Shown: positions 26,836 to 36,322, numbered from the stretch's first letter. The stretch: DNA of 54,160 nt from Burkholderiaceae bacterium (GCA_019751755.1 JAIENA010000305.1:1-54160); one strand, 5' to 3'. Translations and numbers: made by a program. Notes: generated from the letters alone by a model not told the origin.

Positions 26836-27929
26836 AGCAAAATATGACACGTAAATTGATGATCATGGCGGCCGGCACCGGCGGCCATATTTTCCCGGGC
26901 CTGGCGATTGCGCAGACCATGCGCGCGCGCGGCTGGGAAGTGAGCTGGCTGGGCACGTCGCACGGCATGGAACAGGATCTGGTGCCCAAGCATGGTATCG
27001 CGATGGATGCGATCCATTTCTCCGGCCTGCGTGGCAAGGGCTTGCTGCACACGGTTGGCGGCGTGTTCCGCATGGCGAAGGCGTTTGCCGATTGCTTCGG
27101 CTTCCTTGGCGCCCGCAAACCGGACGTGGTGCTGGGCATGGGCGGCTATGTCACGGTGCCGGGCGGGATGATGTCGCGCCTGCGCGGCGTGCCGCTGGTG
27201 CTGGTCAATGCCGACGCGGCGCTGCTGTTGTCGAACAAGACGCTGGCGCCGATGGCCAAGCAGGTGTGCTTTGGCTTCCCGGCCGATTTCGGCGGCGCGG
27301 CCGGCAAGGCGGCGGTCACCGGCAATCCGGTGCGGCGCGAGATTATCGACCTGCCGGCGCCGCAACAGCGTTACGCGGGTCGCAGCGGACCGCTGCGGGT
27401 GCTGGTGGTCGGCGGCAGCCTGGGCGCGCGGGCCTTGAATGAGGCGTTGCCGGCGGCACTGGCGCTGCTGCCGCCAGAGCGCCGTCCATTGGTGACGCAC
27501 CAGTCGGGCAAGGCCAATATCGAGGCGCTGCAGGCCGGCTATGCCAAGGCTGGCGTGGCCGCCAGCGTGCTGCCGTTTATCGACGACATGGCGCGCGCGT
27601 ATGCCGAGGCCGATGTCGTGATTTGCCGGGCCGGCGCGATCACCGTGTCGGAATTGACGGCGGCCGGCGTCGCCAGCGTGCTGGTGCCGCTGGTGGCGTC
27701 GACCACCAGCCATCAGCGCGACAATGCGCAATGGATGGCGAAGCAGCATGCGGCGATCCACCTGCCGCAAACGGAACTGCATGCGCAAGGCCTGGCGGCC
27801 TTGCTGGAAACACTGACGCGCGACGCGTGCCTGGCCATGGCCAACGCGGCGCACCAGGTGGGCAAACGCGACGCCAACGACGCGATTGCCAGCGTACTTG
27901 AGAAATTTGCAACGAATTCGGGTAAATAA
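26832..27929 (+). CDS. murG: lipid II synthase MurG (GlcNAc transferase)
   Basis: GT-B glycosyltransferase of 365 residues, peripheral to the inner membrane, that adds GlcNAc to lipid I. N-terminal loop [12 protein letters not shown] (13-24, with His19), [11 protein letters not shown] (102-112), and the donor-site loops [13 protein letters not shown] and [12 protein letters not shown] are present. The conserved acceptor-site HEQN motif, which follows PxVL in E. coli MurG, reads VNAD here (125-128 in [15 protein letters not shown]), while the downstream Asn135 is kept. The ATG overlaps the ftsW stop (ATGA). Despite this change, position and all other motifs make the assignment firm. Confidence 0.95.
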   Translation: MKQNMTRKLMIMAAGTGGHIFPGLAIAQTMRARGWEVSWLGTSHGMEQDLVPKHGIAMDAIHFSGLRGKGLLHTVGGVFRMAKAFADCFGFLGARKPDVVLGMGGYVTVPGGMMSRLRGVPLVLVNADAALLLSNKTLAPMAKQVCFGFPADFGGAAGKAAVTGNPVRREIIDLPAPQQRYAGRSGPLRVLVVGGSLGARALNEALPAALALLPPERRPLVTHQSGKANIEALQAGYAKAGVAASVLPFIDDMARAYAEADVVICRAGAITVSELTAAGVASVLVPLVASTTSHQRDNAQWMAKQHAAIHLPQTELHAQGLAALLETLTRDACLAMANAAHQVGKRDANDAIASVLEKFATNSGK

Positions 27930-29333
27930 GTGAAGCACAAAGTCAAAAACATACACTTCGTCGGCATTGGCGGCAGCGGCATGAGCGGCATTGCCGAAGT
28001 ACTGCTGACGCTGGGTTATAACGTGTCCGGCTCGGATCTGGGCGCCAATGCGGTGACCCAGCGCCTGGCCGACATGGGCGCCGTGGTGCACCAGGGCCAC
28101 GCGCTGGAGAACATCGGCAACGCCGACGCGGTGGTGACCTCCACCGCCGTCAAGGAAGACAATCCGGAAGTCATTGCGGCGCGTGCGCGCAAAATTCCGA
28201 TCGTGCCGCGCGCGGTCATGCTGGGCGAGTTGATGCGCCTGAAACGCGGCATCGCGATTGCCGGCACGCACGGCAAGACCACCACCACCAGTCTGGTGGC
28301 GTCGGTGCTGGCGCAGGGTGGTCTGGACCCGACCTTCGTGATCGGCGGGCGCCTGACGGCCGCCGGCGCCAACGCCAAACTGGGCACCGGCGACTACCTG
28401 GTGGCGGAAGCCGATGAATCGGACGCCTCGTTCCTGAACCTGTCGCCGATGATCGAAGTGATCACCAATATCGATGCCGACCATATGGAAACCTATGGCC
28501 ACGATTTCGAAAAACTGAAGCAGGCGTTCGTGCAATTCACCAACTGCCTGCCGTTCTATGGCCGCGCCATGCTGTGCATCGATGATCCGCACGTGCGCTC
28601 CATCATTCCGCACATCAGCAAACCGATTACGACCTACGGCTTCCACGAGGAAGCCGAAGTGCGCGCGATCAACGCCCGCGCCGAAGGCGTCACCATGTGC
28701 TTTACCGTGCTGCAGGAAGGTTACCCGGACCTCGACGTGGTGCTGAATCAGCCCGGCATGCACAACGTGCAAAACGCCTGTTCGGCGATTGCGATCGCCC
28801 GTGAAATCGGCGTCGATGATGTCGCCACCCAGGCCGGCCTGGCGGGCTTCGCTGGCGTGGGCCGCCGCTTTACCCGTTATGGCGATGTGGCGATCCACAA
28901 TGCATCGGGTACCGGAACGTTCTCGCTGGTCGACGATTTTGGCCACCACCCGGTGGAAACCGAAGTCACCGTGGCCGCCGCGCGCGCCGCCTATCCGGGC
29001 CGCCGCCTGGTGCTGGCGTTCCAGCCGCACCGCTATAGCCGCACGCGCGATTGCTTTGAAGATTTCGCCCGCGTGCTCAGTTCGGTCGATGTGCTGGTGC
29101 TGGCCGACGTGTATGCGGCCGGTGAAGCGCCGATCGTCGCAGCCGATGGCCGCGCGCTGGCGCATGCGATCCGGGCCCGTGGCAAGGCCGAACCGGTGTT
29201 TGTGGAAAACATCGCCGACATGCCGGAAACCATCATGAACGTGGTGCGCGATGGCGACGTGGTGCTGACGATGGGCGCTGGCTCCATCAGCGGCGTGCCG
29301 AACAAATTGACGACTTACCAGAAGGTTGCATAA
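27930..29333 (+). CDS. murC: UDP-MurNAc:L-alanine ligase MurC
   Basis: First of the amino-acid-adding Mur ligases, 467 residues, attaching L-alanine to UDP-MurNAc. N-terminal [16 protein letters not shown] (10-25), ATP loop GTHGKTTTT (112-120), [21 protein letters not shown], and the C-terminal DDFGHHPVE and FQPHRYSRT motifs are all MurC signatures. The start is GTG directly after the murG stop. The frame ends two bases before the ddl GTG start. Confidence 0.97.
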   Translation: MKHKVKNIHFVGIGGSGMSGIAEVLLTLGYNVSGSDLGANAVTQRLADMGAVVHQGHALENIGNADAVVTSTAVKEDNPEVIAARARKIPIVPRAVMLGELMRLKRGIAIAGTHGKTTTTSLVASVLAQGGLDPTFVIGGRLTAAGANAKLGTGDYLVAEADESDASFLNLSPMIEVITNIDADHMETYGHDFEKLKQAFVQFTNCLPFYGRAMLCIDDPHVRSIIPHISKPITTYGFHEEAEVRAINARAEGVTMCFTVLQEGYPDLDVVLNQPGMHNVQNACSAIAIAREIGVDDVATQAGLAGFAGVGRRFTRYGDVAIHNASGTGTFSLVDDFGHHPVETEVTVAAARAAYPGRRLVLAFQPHRYSRTRDCFEDFARVLSSVDVLVLADVYAAGEAPIVAADGRALAHAIRARGKAEPVFVENIADMPETIMNVVRDGDVVLTMGAGSISGVPNKLTTYQKVA

Positions 29334-29334
29334 C

Positions 29335-30339
29335 GTGAGCGCTCCACAAGTACCAGTCATTCCCCTGGCGCCTGAAGAGGCCAAGGCGTTCGGCAAAGTC
29401 GGCGTGCTGTTTGGCGGCCGCTCGGCCGAGAGCGAAGTGTCGAACATGTCCGGCAGCGGCGTGCTGGCCGCCTTGCGCGCCAAGGGCATCGATGCGCATG
29501 CCTTCGATCCGGGCCAGCGTTCGCTGGCGGAACTGGCGGCCGAACAGTTCGACCGCGTGTTTATCGCGTTGCACGGCCGCTATGGCGAAGACGGCAGCAT
29601 CCAGGGCGCGCTCGAATTGCTGGGCATTCCCTATACCGGCAGTGGCGTGATGGCCAGCGCGGTGGGCATGGACAAGATCACCACCAAAATCCTGTGGCTG
29701 GCCGAAGGCTTGCCGACGCCGAAGTATGCGGTGCTGGGCGCAAACAGCGACCTCGATCAGGTGGCGGCCGATCTCGGCCTGCCGCTGATCGTCAAGCCGC
29801 CGCACGAAGGCTCCACCATCGGCATCACCAAGGTCACGCAAAGCACCGGCTTGCAGGCCGCGTATGACGCGGCGGCCGCGCTGGACGATTCGGTGCTGGC
29901 CGAGGAATTTGTCAGTGGCCGTGAATTCACGGTGGCGGTGCTGGGCGCCGGCAGCGGCGCGCGCGCGCTGCCGATCGTGGAAATCGTCGCGCCCGAAGGC
30001 AACTACGATTACCAGAACAAGTACTTCACCGACGATACCCGGTATTTCTGCCCGGCCCCGCTGGACGCCGCGATTACTGCTGAAATGCAGCGCATCGCGG
30101 TGGCGGCTTACCGCGCGGTGGGGTGCGAAGGCTGGGGTCGGGTCGACGTGCTGTTGCGCGCGGCGGATAATCGGCCGTTCCTGCTGGAAGTTAATACGTC
30201 GCCCGGCATGACGGGCCACTCGCTGGTGCCAATGGCGGCGCGCGCCGATGGCGTCAGCTATGAAGACTTGTGCGTGGAAATCCTGCGCACGGCGCGGCTG
30301 AAAATTGGCGGCAATCCAACTGTGGCAAGCAAGGGGTAA
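29335..30339 (+). CDS. ddl: D-alanine--D-alanine ligase
   Basis: ATP-grasp enzyme of 334 residues that makes D-Ala-D-Ala for MurF (DdlB type by position). N-terminal [15 protein letters not shown] (22-36), substrate loop [28 protein letters not shown]-grasp [12 protein letters not shown], and metal/D-Ala2 site [15 protein letters not shown]. The GTG at 29335 is chosen, one base after the murC stop with AGAAGG nine bases upstream; an in-frame TTG nine bases earlier lies inside murC. Confidence 0.96.
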   Translation: MSAPQVPVIPLAPEEAKAFGKVGVLFGGRSAESEVSNMSGSGVLAALRAKGIDAHAFDPGQRSLAELAAEQFDRVFIALHGRYGEDGSIQGALELLGIPYTGSGVMASAVGMDKITTKILWLAEGLPTPKYAVLGANSDLDQVAADLGLPLIVKPPHEGSTIGITKVTQSTGLQAAYDAAAALDDSVLAEEFVSGREFTVAVLGAGSGARALPIVEIVAPEGNYDYQNKYFTDDTRYFCPAPLDAAITAEMQRIAVAAYRAVGCEGWGRVDVLLRAADNRPFLLEVNTSPGMTGHSLVPMAARADGVSYEDLCVEILRTARLKIGGNPTVASKG

Positions 30340-30345
30340 TGCATC

Positions 30346-31116
30346 GTGTGGCATGACGTGAAAGCCTTGAACGCAACGGCATCCGGCCTGTACGCCGCGG
30401 TGGCGCTGGCGTGCGCGGCTTCCGGCGTGTGGTGGGTGTCGCAGCGTCCGATGTTCGACTTGCGCACGATCCGCATTGAAACCGTGGAACAAACCGATTT
30501 GCGCCACGTGAACCACCTGACCTTACGCGCCGGGACCGAAGGCCGCATCCAGGGCAATTTCTTCACGGCCAACCTCGATACGGTGCGCCAGGCGTTTGAG
30601 TCGGTGCCATGGGTACGCCGCGCCAGCGTGCGGCGCGAATGGCCGGACCAGTTGATCGTGGCGCTGGAAGAGCATGAAGCCATGGGTACCTGGGGCGAGG
30701 ACGGCCGCCTGCTGTCGGTGAAAGGCGATGTCTTCACGGCCAACCTGGCGGAGGCCGAGGAAGACCAGGAACAGATGCCCGCGTTTAACGGGCCGGAAGG
30801 CAGCGAGCGCGAAGTGCTGGAGCGTTTTTCTGAATTGAAGGCGTGGTTTGCGCCGGCCAAGCTGGTGCCGGAAGGGCTGGACCTGTCGGGGCGCTATGCG
30901 TGGACCGTCAAGCTCGGCAATGGCGTCAGCGTCGAGCTGGGACGGGAGCAGTCGAAGACCATGCTCAAGGAGCGGGTCGACCGGCTGGTGCGGATCTGGC
31001 CACAGCTGGAAGCGCGGGTGCCCAATATCGAGACCATCGACATGCGTTACCAGAACGGCCTCGCACTGAGTGCACAGGGATTGAAGATACCGCCGGAAGG
31101 CAAAGCCAAGCGATAA
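30346..31116 (+). CDS. ftsQ: cell division protein FtsQ
   Basis: Bitopic divisome protein of 256 residues that recruits FtsL and FtsB. One membrane segment (about 13-32), then a POTRA domain (about 36-110, beginning MFDLRTIRIE) and the FtsQ/DivIB beta domain (WVRRASVRREWPDQLIVALEEHEA onward). The start is GTG (MWHDVK); an overlapping ATG seven bases earlier is in another frame and closes at once. An acidic loop (AEAEEDQEQ) is present. Position between ddl and ftsA is diagnostic. Confidence 0.95.
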   Translation: MWHDVKALNATASGLYAAVALACAASGVWWVSQRPMFDLRTIRIETVEQTDLRHVNHLTLRAGTEGRIQGNFFTANLDTVRQAFESVPWVRRASVRREWPDQLIVALEEHEAMGTWGEDGRLLSVKGDVFTANLAEAEEDQEQMPAFNGPEGSEREVLERFSELKAWFAPAKLVPEGLDLSGRYAWTVKLGNGVSVELGREQSKTMLKERVDRLVRIWPQLEARVPNIETIDMRYQNGLALSAQGLKIPPEGKAKR

Positions 31117-31181
31117 GTAGCTAAACAGCGAAGCAGCTGAGCGGATTAGGCAAAAGAATTCAAGCATACAGGCAAACACAG

Positions 31182-32414
31182 ATGACAAAAGACGCGAAAA
31201 ACCTGATCGTCGGCCTCGACATCGGCACCTCCAAGGTGGTGGCGGTCGTTGCCGAGGTGATGGGCGATGGACGCCACGAAGTGATCGGGCTCGGTCAGCA
31301 CGAATCGAAGGGCCTGAAAAAAGGCGTGGTGGTGAACATCGAAGCTACCGTGGAATCGATCCAGCGCGCGCTGGAAGAGGCGGAGCTGATGGCCGACTGC
31401 AAGATCCGCAATGTGTATGCGGGGATTGCGGGCAGCCATATCCGCAGCTTCAATTCCAGCGGCATGGTGGCGATCAAGGACAAGGAAGTCACCGCCACCG
31501 ATGTGGCGCGCGTCATTGAAACGGCGAAGGCGGTTAATATCCCGACCGACCAGCAGTTGCTGCATACGGTGCCGCAGGAATTCATCGTCGACAGCCAGGA
31601 AGATGTGCGCGAGCCGATCGGCATGAGCGGCATCCGCCTGGAGGTCAAGGTGCATATCGTGACCGGCGCGGTGTCGGCGGTGCAGAACATCGTCAAGTGC
31701 GTGCGCCGCTGCGGCCTGGAAGTATCGGACCTGATCCTGCAGCCGATGGCGTCGGCCGACGCGGTGCTGACCCCGGATGAAAAAGAGCTGGGCGTGGTGC
31801 TGATCGATATCGGCGGCGGCACCACCGACGTGGCGGTGTTCTCGGATGGCGCGATCCGCCATACCGCGGTGATCCCCATCGCCGGCGACCAGATCACCAA
31901 CGATATCGCCATGGCGCTGCGCACCCCGACCTCGGAAGCCGAGGAAATCAAGATCCGTTATGGCGTGGCCAAGCAGGTACTGGCCGATCCGGGTGAACAC
32001 CTGGAAGTGCCGGGACTGGGCGACCGTGGTCCGCGCAACTTGTCGCGCCAGGCGCTGGCCGCCGTGATCGAGCCGCGCGTCGAAGAACTGTTCGCCATGG
32101 TGCACCAGGTGGTGCGCGAATCCGGTTACGAAGGCGTACTGTCGTCGGGCATCGTGCTGACCGGCGGTACCTCGATCATGCCGGGCATGGTCGAAATGGC
32201 GGAAGACATCTTCCTGAAACCGGCGCGCCTCGGCACGCCGGATTACCGTGGCCAGCTGGCTGACGTGGTGCGCAGCCCGCGCTACGCGACCGTGCTGGGC
32301 CTGCTGCTGGAAGCGAAAAAACAGTACTTGCGCGGCCATATCGTGACCAGCCAGGATGGATCGGTGAAAGCGGTGTGGCAACGGATGAAGGAATGGTTCC
32401 TCGGGAACTTCTAA
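31182..32414 (+). CDS. ftsA: cell division protein FtsA
   Basis: Actin-like ATPase of 410 residues that tethers FtsZ to the membrane and recruits late divisome proteins. Nucleotide loops: VGLDIGTSKV (10-19), IDIGGGTTDV and LTGGTSIMPG. The SHS2-type 1C domain follows the first subdomain. The C-terminus VWQRMKEWFLGNF is the amphipathic membrane-targeting helix. It follows ftsQ after 65 bases with no strong ribosome binding site, and 189 bases separate it from ftsZ. Confidence 0.97.
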   Translation: MTKDAKNLIVGLDIGTSKVVAVVAEVMGDGRHEVIGLGQHESKGLKKGVVVNIEATVESIQRALEEAELMADCKIRNVYAGIAGSHIRSFNSSGMVAIKDKEVTATDVARVIETAKAVNIPTDQQLLHTVPQEFIVDSQEDVREPIGMSGIRLEVKVHIVTGAVSAVQNIVKCVRRCGLEVSDLILQPMASADAVLTPDEKELGVVLIDIGGGTTDVAVFSDGAIRHTAVIPIAGDQITNDIAMALRTPTSEAEEIKIRYGVAKQVLADPGEHLEVPGLGDRGPRNLSRQALAAVIEPRVEELFAMVHQVVRESGYEGVLSSGIVLTGGTSIMPGMVEMAEDIFLKPARLGTPDYRGQLADVVRSPRYATVLGLLLEAKKQYLRGHIVTSQDGSVKAVWQRMKEWFLGNF

Positions 32415-32529
32415 GCCGCCTTGTGGCGGTTGGGGGCAAAGATTGTGGTAAGCGCGTAACAAAGTATTGAGCAGGACTTTAAAAAAAGCAGTAGCAAAAT
32501 AACTTTTTCGAAAACGGACAGATTTTTTA

Positions 32530-32535
32530 TATAAC
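32530..32535 (+). promoter_or_regulatory. possible ftsZ-proximal promoter (-10)
   Basis: TATAAC sits in an AT-rich patch of the ftsA-ftsZ gap, 69 bases before the ftsZ ATG. The -35 region (TTTCGA at 32506-32511) is weak. A separate ftsZ promoter in this 189-base gap is plausible. Confidence 0.35.
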
Positions 32536-32603
32536 ATCGCAGTTTGCCCGCGCGGGCCGTCGAGACTGGCGGCGCAGCAAGCAGCATCTATCAGGAGCAC
32601 ATC

Positions 32604-33815
32604 ATGGAGTTCGATATGGTCGATAACGCATCAGTGGGTACCGTCATCAAGGTCGTCGGCGTCGGCGGCGCCGGTGGCAACGCGGTACAACACATGATCA
32701 ACAAAGGCATGAGCGGCGTTGAATTTATCGCCGCCAATACCGATGCGCAAGCACTGTCGGCATCGAAAGCCGACAACGTGATCCAGATCGGCGAGACCGG
32801 CCTGGGCGCCGGCATGAAGCCGGAGGTGGGCCGCCAATTGGCGGAAGAATCGCGCAAACGCATCGAAGACGCGCTGCGCGGCGCCCACATGGTGTTCATC
32901 GCGGCCGGCATGGGCGGCGGCACCGGTACCGGTGCGGCGCCGATCGTGGCCGAAGTGGCCAAGGCGCAGGGCGCGCTGACCGTGGCCGTGGTATCGAAAC
33001 CGTTTTCGCACGAAGGCCAGAAGTGCATGGATATCGCCGAAGAGGGCCTGGAACTGCTGGCGGCCAACGTCGATTCGCTGATCGTGATCCTGAATGAAAA
33101 ACTGGAAGAGATCTACGAGGATGAATCGCTGATCGAATGGTTCCAGCACGCCGATGACGTGCTGAACAACGCGGTGGCCGGCATTGCCGAGATCATCAAC
33201 GTGCCGGGCCACATCAACGTCGACTTCAACGACGTGAAAACCATTATGGGTGAGCAGGGCAAGGCCATGATGGGCACCGCCACGGCGTCCGGCGTGGACC
33301 GCGCCCGCATTGCCGCCGAGCAGGCCGTGGCCTCGCCACTGCTGGACGGCGTCGACCTGTCCGGCGCCCGTGGCGTGCTGGTCAACGTGACGGCGTCGCG
33401 CGGCCTGAAGGGTAAGGAAATCAAGGAAGTCATGGCGGCGGTGCGCGCGTTCGCGGCGCCGGATGCCTCGATTGCACAGGGTATTGCGTACGACGAATCG
33501 ATGGGCGACACCATCCGCGTGACGGTGGTGGCCACCGGCCTGGGCAAAACCAAGAAGCACGTGCAACTGGTACAGCAGCCTGTGCTGCGCACCGGCACCG
33601 GCCCGTTGATGCCATCGGCATCGCTGGGCGGCGCGGCGGCGACCGGCAGCGTGTCGATGGGCGGCGGTATCAGCGGCGGCGCTTCGGCACTGGACGGCAT
33701 GAAAGCGCCCGCCGTATGGCGCCGCGAATCGGCCTCCGAGCAAGTGCGCGCGATGGAAAAAAATGGCATGGAAACGTATGACATTCCAGCCTTCCTGCGC
33801 AAGCAGGCTGACTAA
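32604..33815 (+). CDS. ftsZ: cell division protein FtsZ
   Basis: Tubulin-like GTPase of 403 residues that forms the Z-ring. GTP-binding VVGVGGAGGNAV (17-28), tubulin signature GGGTGTG (104-110), and the T7 catalytic loop NVDFND. A glycine/serine-rich linker (about 330-375) leads to the conserved C-terminal peptide YDIPAFLRKQAD, which binds FtsA and ZapD-type partners; zapD is at the right end of the window. The start is the ATG at 32604 with AGGAG seven bases upstream; the ORF remains open for 20 more codons upstream. It is the last gene of the dcw cluster. Confidence 0.98.
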   Translation: MEFDMVDNASVGTVIKVVGVGGAGGNAVQHMINKGMSGVEFIAANTDAQALSASKADNVIQIGETGLGAGMKPEVGRQLAEESRKRIEDALRGAHMVFIAAGMGGGTGTGAAPIVAEVAKAQGALTVAVVSKPFSHEGQKCMDIAEEGLELLAANVDSLIVILNEKLEEIYEDESLIEWFQHADDVLNNAVAGIAEIINVPGHINVDFNDVKTIMGEQGKAMMGTATASGVDRARIAAEQAVASPLLDGVDLSGARGVLVNVTASRGLKGKEIKEVMAAVRAFAAPDASIAQGIAYDESMGDTIRVTVVATGLGKTKKHVQLVQQPVLRTGTGPLMPSASLGGAAATGSVSMGGGISGGASALDGMKAPAVWRRESASEQVRAMEKNGMETYDIPAFLRKQAD

Positions 33816-33947
33816 GCAGGCTGACTGATCAGTAATTAGTCTGGCGGACGGCTGCGGTAACTCCATGCCGCGGTCGGCCGCGCGTTTTCGACTGCTCCAA
33901 CGGTTTTTTTTAACCTCTGGCATACTTGCGGGTCTGTGCCAGGGCGT

Positions 33948-33973
33948 GCCGCGCGCTTGCGCGGCTTTTTTTT
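33948..33973 (+). terminator. intrinsic terminator between ftsZ and the peroxiredoxin gene
   Basis: GCCGCGC (33948-33954), loop GCTT, GCGCGGC (33959-33965) and a run of eight T. It lies 130 bases after ftsZ but only 28 bases before the peroxiredoxin ATG, so it either ends the dcw transcript or works as an attenuator in the peroxiredoxin leader. Confidence 0.85.
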
Positions 33974-34001
33974 ATATTTTCAAACCAGAGGAGTCACTGA
34001 A

Positions 34002-34505
34002 ATGACCATCAAGATTGGCGACAAACTGCCGGAAGGCACCCTGTCCGAATTCATCGAAACCGAAACCGAAGGCTGCTCCCTCGGCCCGAACACCTTCAAG
34101 GTGGAAGAGCTGGTCAAAGGCAAGAAAATCGCGATCTTCGCGCTGCCTGGCGCCTATACCCCGACCTGCTCGGCACAGCACGTGCCAGGCTATGTGAACC
34201 ACGCCGAAGCGTTGAAAGCCAAGGGCGTCGATGAGATCTGGTGCATCTCCGTCAACGATGCGTTCGTGATGGGCGCCTGGGGCCGTGACCAGAAAGCCAC
34301 CGGCATCGTCCGCATGATGGCTGACGGCAATGCGACCTACTCGAAAGCACTGGGCCTGGACGCGGACTTCTCCAAGTTCGGCATGGGCACCCGTTCGCAG
34401 CGCTACTCGCTGCTGGTGGAAGACGGCGTGGTCACGCAACTGAACATTGAAGAAGGCGGCAAATTCGAGAAATCGAACGCCGAGACCCTGCTGGGCCAGC
34501 TGTAA
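34002..34505 (+). CDS. peroxiredoxin (Prx5-type, AhpC/TSA family)
   Basis: Thiol peroxidase of 167 residues that reduces hydrogen peroxide or organic peroxides in the cytoplasm. The peroxidatic Cys56 lies in PGAYTPTCSAQHVPGY, the Prx5 signature; Cys81 (EIWCISVND) and Cys25 are the other cysteines. Arg in the GTRSQRYSLLVEDG segment completes the active site. No glutaredoxin domain is fused. The ATG at 34002 has AGAGGAG eight bases upstream. The start is 28 bases after the T run of a strong terminator hairpin. Confidence 0.93.
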   Translation: MTIKIGDKLPEGTLSEFIETETEGCSLGPNTFKVEELVKGKKIAIFALPGAYTPTCSAQHVPGYVNHAEALKAKGVDEIWCISVNDAFVMGAWGRDQKATGIVRMMADGNATYSKALGLDADFSKFGMGTRSQRYSLLVEDGVVTQLNIEEGGKFEKSNAETLLGQL

Positions 34506-34525
34506 TCGCTGCAACCGCTTCAAAC

Positions 34526-34555
34526 AACAACGGCGCCGCTATCGGCGCCGTTGTT
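34526..34555. terminator. bidirectional terminator between peroxiredoxin and SET-domain genes
   Basis: AACAACGGCGCCG (34526-34538), loop CTAT, CGGCGCCGTTGTT (34543-34555): perfect 13-pair stem between convergent genes. The right arm touches the SET gene stop codon. Flanking T content is modest, so it is likely to serve the plus strand best. Confidence 0.75.
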
Positions 34556-35019
34556 CATTGACGGCGGCTGCGCTTTTTGGGCGCCAGCATCACGCCAGTA
34601 CACTTGGCCGCGCCGCAATAACAGGCAAACGCCTTCTTGATGGCTGGCGTATGGCGCGCCTCATAGATCAGCGCATAGTTGTAGTTGAGTTCTTCATCCT
34701 GGGCGATGTCGCGCAGCGCGTGGATGAACACCCGTCCCTCTTCTTCATAGGCTTCGCAATTCGGATCGCACGCATGGTTGATGAAGCGGGCGTCATTGCC
34801 ATTGCTGCCACCATCGATCAGGTTGCCATCGGCCAGGCTGAAAAAGAAGGTGTGGTTGACCGGGCCGCCCGACGCTTCCGCGCGGCGCGTGGATTCATCG
34901 CTGCTGATGATGTCACCCGTGTATTCGATGATGCGTTCGCCCGCTGCGATGGGCTGGCGTGCAAACACGCCGCGACCGTGGATCGGAGAGACCTTGACGA
35001 TATAGAGAGGTGTGCGCAT
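34555..35019 (-). CDS. SET-domain protein methyltransferase
   Basis: 154-residue stand-alone SET domain, a fold best known from eukaryotic histone lysine methyltransferases. Visible motifs: GRGVFA near the start (SAM binding), the pseudoknot NHACDPNCEA (81-90), ELNYNY (110-115), and a post-SET zinc motif C133-x-C135-x4-C140 with Cys88 as the likely fourth ligand. These are the complete catalytic elements, so it should be active. The C-terminal tail is basic (PKKRSRRQ). Its substrate is unknown; bacterial homologues sporadically occur. Convergent with the peroxiredoxin. Confidence 0.9.
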   Translation of the reverse strand: MRTPLYIVKVSPIHGRGVFARQPIAAGERIIEYTGDIISSDESTRRAEASGGPVNHTFFFSLADGNLIDGGSNGNDARFINHACDPNCEAYEEEGRVFIHALRDIAQDEELNYNYALIYEARHTPAIKKAFACYCGAAKCTGVMLAPKKRSRRQ

Positions 35020-35086
35020 CGCATCATCTTACCAAGATCGTGATGATGCCGTAAATTCTATGCGTATCAGGCAGGACGCTCGGTTG

Positions 35087-36292
35087 TTAACACTTGCGCC
35101 AATATCCGTTGACATAGGTGCCGTTACTTCGACGGTATCCATTTACCCAGCATTTACCAGTGGATGTTGGTGGTGTGGTCGGCGTGCTGGTGGTTGGGGA
35201 TTCGATGCTCTTGTCATTTGCCTCGCACGGCTTGCCATCGTGATCTCGATCCAGATAGGTATGGCCTTGGGTATACAGTGATACTGCGAGGTCGTGCGAA
35301 ATCAGGGAGCACTTGTAAATGCCCGTGTCAGCCACTGGCGTTACACGCTTGGCGGCCACGTTCAGGGATGCTGTTACTGATGTCCCCTTAAGCTTTCCGT
35401 CGCTGACCTGCAGCGTAATGACGTATAGGCCAGCAATGTCCGGCACAAATGAGGGCTTCATGGAAGTCGGTGCCGTCATGGCTGCACGGCTTCCAGCAGG
35501 AAGGCTCAAGGACCATTCGTAGGCAATTGGATCGTTGTTTGCATCGGTACTGCCTGACCCATCCAGCGCGACAGAGTCCCCAGCAGTGACTGCCGGTAGC
35601 GAACGGATATTTCCGACCGGCCGGTAGGGTTGGCCCGGCATTGCGAATGGAATGCCATTTTTGATGGCTAACGACGTTTGCGTTTGATTCTCTGGACTCT
35701 CCGCGAAAGAGATCAAGAGGGATGGTCGGCTGACTCCACTGCCCAGTAACTTCAACCAGTATTCCTGTCCTGCCAAATCGGGTTCCCTGTGCAGAACGTT
35801 GTTGTACAAGGCCGTCAAAAATTGCAGGTCGGTTGGGTTGGTACCATAGAGCTTCTTGAACTCCTCGCTGGCAACAAATGCCGCAGCGACATCCAGCAAT
35901 TTCGTTCCCGTATCGAACTGTTGCAACCAATACCCAAGTCCCGCGACATCCGGAGTGCGGTTGAAGGCTGCCTGGTATAAGCGGTACAGCGATCCTACCG
36001 TCAAAGTGTCCAGCGCGATTGAGATGTCCGCAAAATGAATGCGCTTCAGTGACAATTCCGAAGTAACTACAGCTTCCCCATTTTTTGCTGCGATGTTGTA
36101 GTCAGACGCAGTCTGAGTGAGTGTGTAATTCGATTTGTCGCTTGGAAGAGTGAGCGTCTCGGCCGTATTGGGAGCTACTGCCAGGAATTGTTTGACGCGT
36201 GGTACAGGTGTTTCGTCAGCAGGCTGGCCGCCGCACCCTGGGAGAATAGCTACCAAGGGGAGCAGGGTGATCGCCGTAAAAAATTTGCGCAT
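35087..36292 (-). CDS. multidomain lipoprotein: DUF4214, PKD-like and Excalibur-like domains
   Basis: 401 residues. The lipobox LPGC gives a lipidated Cys20. About 98-215 is a DUF4214 region with two repeats of the type LYRLYQAAFNRTPDVAGLGYW and LYNNVLHREPDLAGQEYW. About 228-320 is a PKD/Ig-like beta domain (LDGSGSTDANNDPIAYEWSL). About 325-370 resembles Excalibur (YLDRDHDGKPCEAND, a DxDxDG calcium-loop pattern with a cysteine). After a Thr/Pro linker the C-terminus is CWVNGYRRSNGTYVNGYWRKC. Function unknown; the set suggests a surface or cell-wall-associated protein. GC content is lower than in its neighbours, hinting at transfer. No ribosome binding site is obvious before the ATG. Confidence 0.8.
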   Translation of the reverse strand: MRKFFTAITLLPLVAILPGCGGQPADETPVPRVKQFLAVAPNTAETLTLPSDKSNYTLTQTASDYNIAAKNGEAVVTSELSLKRIHFADISIALDTLTVGSLYRLYQAAFNRTPDVAGLGYWLQQFDTGTKLLDVAAAFVASEEFKKLYGTNPTDLQFLTALYNNVLHREPDLAGQEYWLKLLGSGVSRPSLLISFAESPENQTQTSLAIKNGIPFAMPGQPYRPVGNIRSLPAVTAGDSVALDGSGSTDANNDPIAYEWSLSLPAGSRAAMTAPTSMKPSFVPDIAGLYVITLQVSDGKLKGTSVTASLNVAAKRVTPVADTGIYKCSLISHDLAVSLYTQGHTYLDRDHDGKPCEANDKSIESPTTSTPTTPPTSTGKCWVNGYRRSNGTYVNGYWRKC

Positions 36293-36300
36293 AGGTTATA

Positions 36301-36322
36301 TTGATTTCAATTCAGAAATCAA
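36301..36322. repeat. inverted repeat upstream of the DUF4214 lipoprotein gene
   Basis: TTGATTTC, six bases, GAAATCAA: a perfect eight-base inverted repeat starting nine bases before the gene's ATG on the minus strand. It could be an operator or a leader hairpin that hides the start region. Confidence 0.4.

Noticed and set aside
26796..29489. 897-codon open frame on the minus strand opposite murG and murC
   Set aside because: Antisense shadow produced by high GC at third positions; the plus-strand genes have all their family motifs.
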